Part shown: positions 62,855 through 64,000 of the stretch, piece by piece
Numbering within the stretch: the stretch's first letter is position 1
Layout of the letters: the number at the start of each line of letters is the position of its first letter
Origin: Breznakibacter sp047600785
GTDB taxonomy: Bacteria; Bacteroidota; Bacteroidia; Bacteroidales; Marinilabiliaceae
Assembly: GCA_047600785.1 (NCBI GenBank)
Contig: JASGKH010000002.1
Span: forward strand, 1,736,001-1,800,000
Length of the DNA: 64,000 nucleotides
Direction of reading: 5' to 3'
The notes under the pieces: generated by a model
The model's database searches: none
What the model saw: the letters and a program-made list of their open reading frames with translations, nothing else
What the model was told of the DNA's origin: nothing
Translations under genes and position numbers: made by a program

Positions 62855-63397
62855 ATGATGAACAAGAACGTTTTAATCCTCTCGTCCAGTCCACGTCGAA
62901 AAGGCAACTCCGATACCTTATGCGACCAGTTTGTATTGGGGGTACGCCATACCGGTCATGTGGCCGAGAAAATTTTTTTGAGGGACAAGAAAATTAACCA
63001 CTGTACCGGATGCGGCGTTTGCTTCGAAGGCAATAAGAGTTGCCCGCAAAAAGACGACATGCCCGAAATACTTGAAAAAATGGTAAAAGCCGATGTCATT
63101 GTCATGGCCACGCCGGTTTATTTCTACACCATGTGCGGCCAGATGAAAACCCTGATAGACAGGACCTGCCCGCGCTACACCGAACTCAACAATAAAGCAT
63201 TCTATTTCATTGCTACTGCCGCAGTCACAAACAAACGGGCCCTCGACAGAACTTTTGATGAGTTCCGCGGTTTTACCGATTGCCTCGACAACCCGACGGA
63301 AAAAGGCGTCATCTACGGTGCCGGCGTTTGGAATGTGGGCGATATCGAAGGCAGCAATGCCATGGAACAGGCATTTGAAATGGGGAAAACGGTTTAA
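62855..63397 (+). CDS. NADPH-dependent FMN reductase / flavodoxin-family protein
   Basis: About 180 residues. NVLILSSSPRRKGNSDTLC is the FMN phosphate-binding loop, CTGCGVCFEG plus CPQKDD the cysteine-containing segment usual in iron-sulfur flavoprotein-like members, and ATPVYFYTMCGQMKTLIDR the second FMN site. A GTG at 62840 extends the frame, but the ATGs at 62855 and 62858 start at the fold and are preferred. Likely a cytoplasmic flavin-dependent reductase. Confidence 0.88.
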   Translation: MMNKNVLILSSSPRRKGNSDTLCDQFVLGVRHTGHVAEKIFLRDKKINHCTGCGVCFEGNKSCPQKDDMPEILEKMVKADVIVMATPVYFYTMCGQMKTLIDRTCPRYTELNNKAFYFIATAAVTNKRALDRTFDEFRGFTDCLDNPTEKGVIYGAGVWNVGDIEGSNAMEQAFEMGKTV

Positions 63398-63480
63398 TCC
63401 GACGCACTAAAGAGACGAACGGTTTCTCCTTGATATTTCTTATTTAAACATCGACAAATTAACTCACAAAATACAAAACC

Positions 63481-64000
63481 ATGTTCAATTTTGATTTTTA
63501 CAATCCCACGCGGATTTTCTTTGGGAAAGATCGTCTCGATATGGTTGGCAAAAACGTGCCCGCCAACGCTTCGGTACTGATCACCTATGGCGGCGGAAGC
63601 GCCAAAAGAAGCGGTCTCATCGACAAGGTGAAAGCCAATTTGAGCAACCGCAAAGTGGTTGAGTTTGGCGGCATCGAACCCAATCCCCGTTACGAAACAT
63701 TGATGAAGGCGGCAGAAGTGGTACGCACCGAAAACATCGACTTCATCATGGCCGTCGGCGGCGGTTCGGTCATTGATGGTACCAAGTTTATTTGTCTGGC
63801 CTCGCATTACACAGGCAACGCAACTGATTTGCTGAAATACGGCTTTGCTCCGATCACCGCCGACGTGGTTGCCAACGTGGTCCCTTTTGGTGCGGTGCTG
63901 ACATTGCCCGCAACCGGTTCGGAAATGAACAGCGGAGCGGTCATCAGCCATGGCCATGGCAAATTCCCCGTGATGAGCGAAATGGTGTTCCCAAAATTCT
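63481..64000 (+). CDS. Iron-containing alcohol dehydrogenase, YqhD-like (partial, C-terminus outside window)
   Basis: The first 173 residues are seen. MFNFDFYNPTRIFFGKDRL and VLITYGGGSAKRSGL are typical of the YqhD/BDH group, and AVGGGSVIDGTKF is the GGGSxxD cofactor motif; LPATGSEMNSGAVI is also conserved. The metal-binding His residues lie outside. YqhD reduces aldehydes with NADPH, which fits the nearby aldo/keto reductase and AraC regulator. Confidence 0.92.
   Translation, partial: MFNFDFYNPTRIFFGKDRLDMVGKNVPANASVLITYGGGSAKRSGLIDKVKANLSNRKVVEFGGIEPNPRYETLMKAAEVVRTENIDFIMAVGGGSVIDGTKFICLASHYTGNATDLLKYGFAPITADVVANVVPFGAVLTLPATGSEMNSGAVISHGHGKFPVMSEMVFPKF

Overview
The window looks like a chromosomal segment of a Bacteroidota bacterium, most likely Bacteroidales. 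The signs are a SusC/SusD pair, two reg_prop/Y_Y_Y hybrid two-component sensors, many exported glycoside hydrolases, type IX secretion (T9SS) C-terminal tails, and promoters with the Bacteroidota -7 consensus TAnnTTTG. No tRNA, rRNA, phage, transposase or CRISPR was seen.

Layout. 1-1680: the start-proximal part of an RsmF-type rRNA methyltransferase and a nucleoid-associated protein. 1979-10793: a hybrid histidine kinase, a cytoplasmic GH13 enzyme, and an exported HExxH/TolB-like/outer-membrane-barrel protein. 10794-12131: a repeat-rich gap with two composite palindromic elements and a 23-bp tandem array. 12132-20573: galM, two GH92 alpha-mannosidases and a GH95 enzyme. 21223-34184: a polysaccharide utilisation locus (PUL) made of two minus-strand units: susC-susD-GH97-LRR protein, and GH36-GH97. 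35009-46690: a DUF5107/TPR protein, a sugar-porter MFS, an AraC regulator, a GH2 beta-galactosidase and a GH2 beta-mannosidase. 47155-51166: a second hybrid sensor with an AraC output domain, split by a one-base frameshift. 51765-53528: a metallophosphoesterase, also frameshifted, and a small membrane protein. 54040-59726: a tight five-domain operon (NapH/NapG-like polyferredoxin, Tat-exported aldo/keto reductase-ferredoxin, DUF1893 fused to a TonB-dependent receptor, ECF S-component). 59977-64000: an AraC regulator and an aldehyde/flavin redox cluster (aldo/keto reductase, exported flavodoxin, FMN reductase, YqhD-like dehydrogenase).

How the parts fit. The PUL and its satellites carry three alpha-galactosidase-type enzymes, beta-galactosidase, beta-mannosidase, alpha-mannosidases and a GH95 enzyme, so a galactose/mannose-containing glycan or galactosides are likely substrates. 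Three promoters (susC, GH36, GH2 beta-galactosidase) share a 30-bp operator with two half-sites 21 bp apart, placed 26-27 bp from the -7 box, so they probably answer to one AraC-type regulator. The 54-59.7 kb operon reads as a little-known envelope redox and uptake system: outer-membrane import, a periplasmic Fe-S aldo/keto reductase fed from the quinol pool, and inner-membrane vitamin-type uptake. Its substrate cannot be read from the sequence.

Composite GC-rich palindromic repeats (four pairs plus one diverged inverted single copy) sit in the gaps around the carbohydrate genes.
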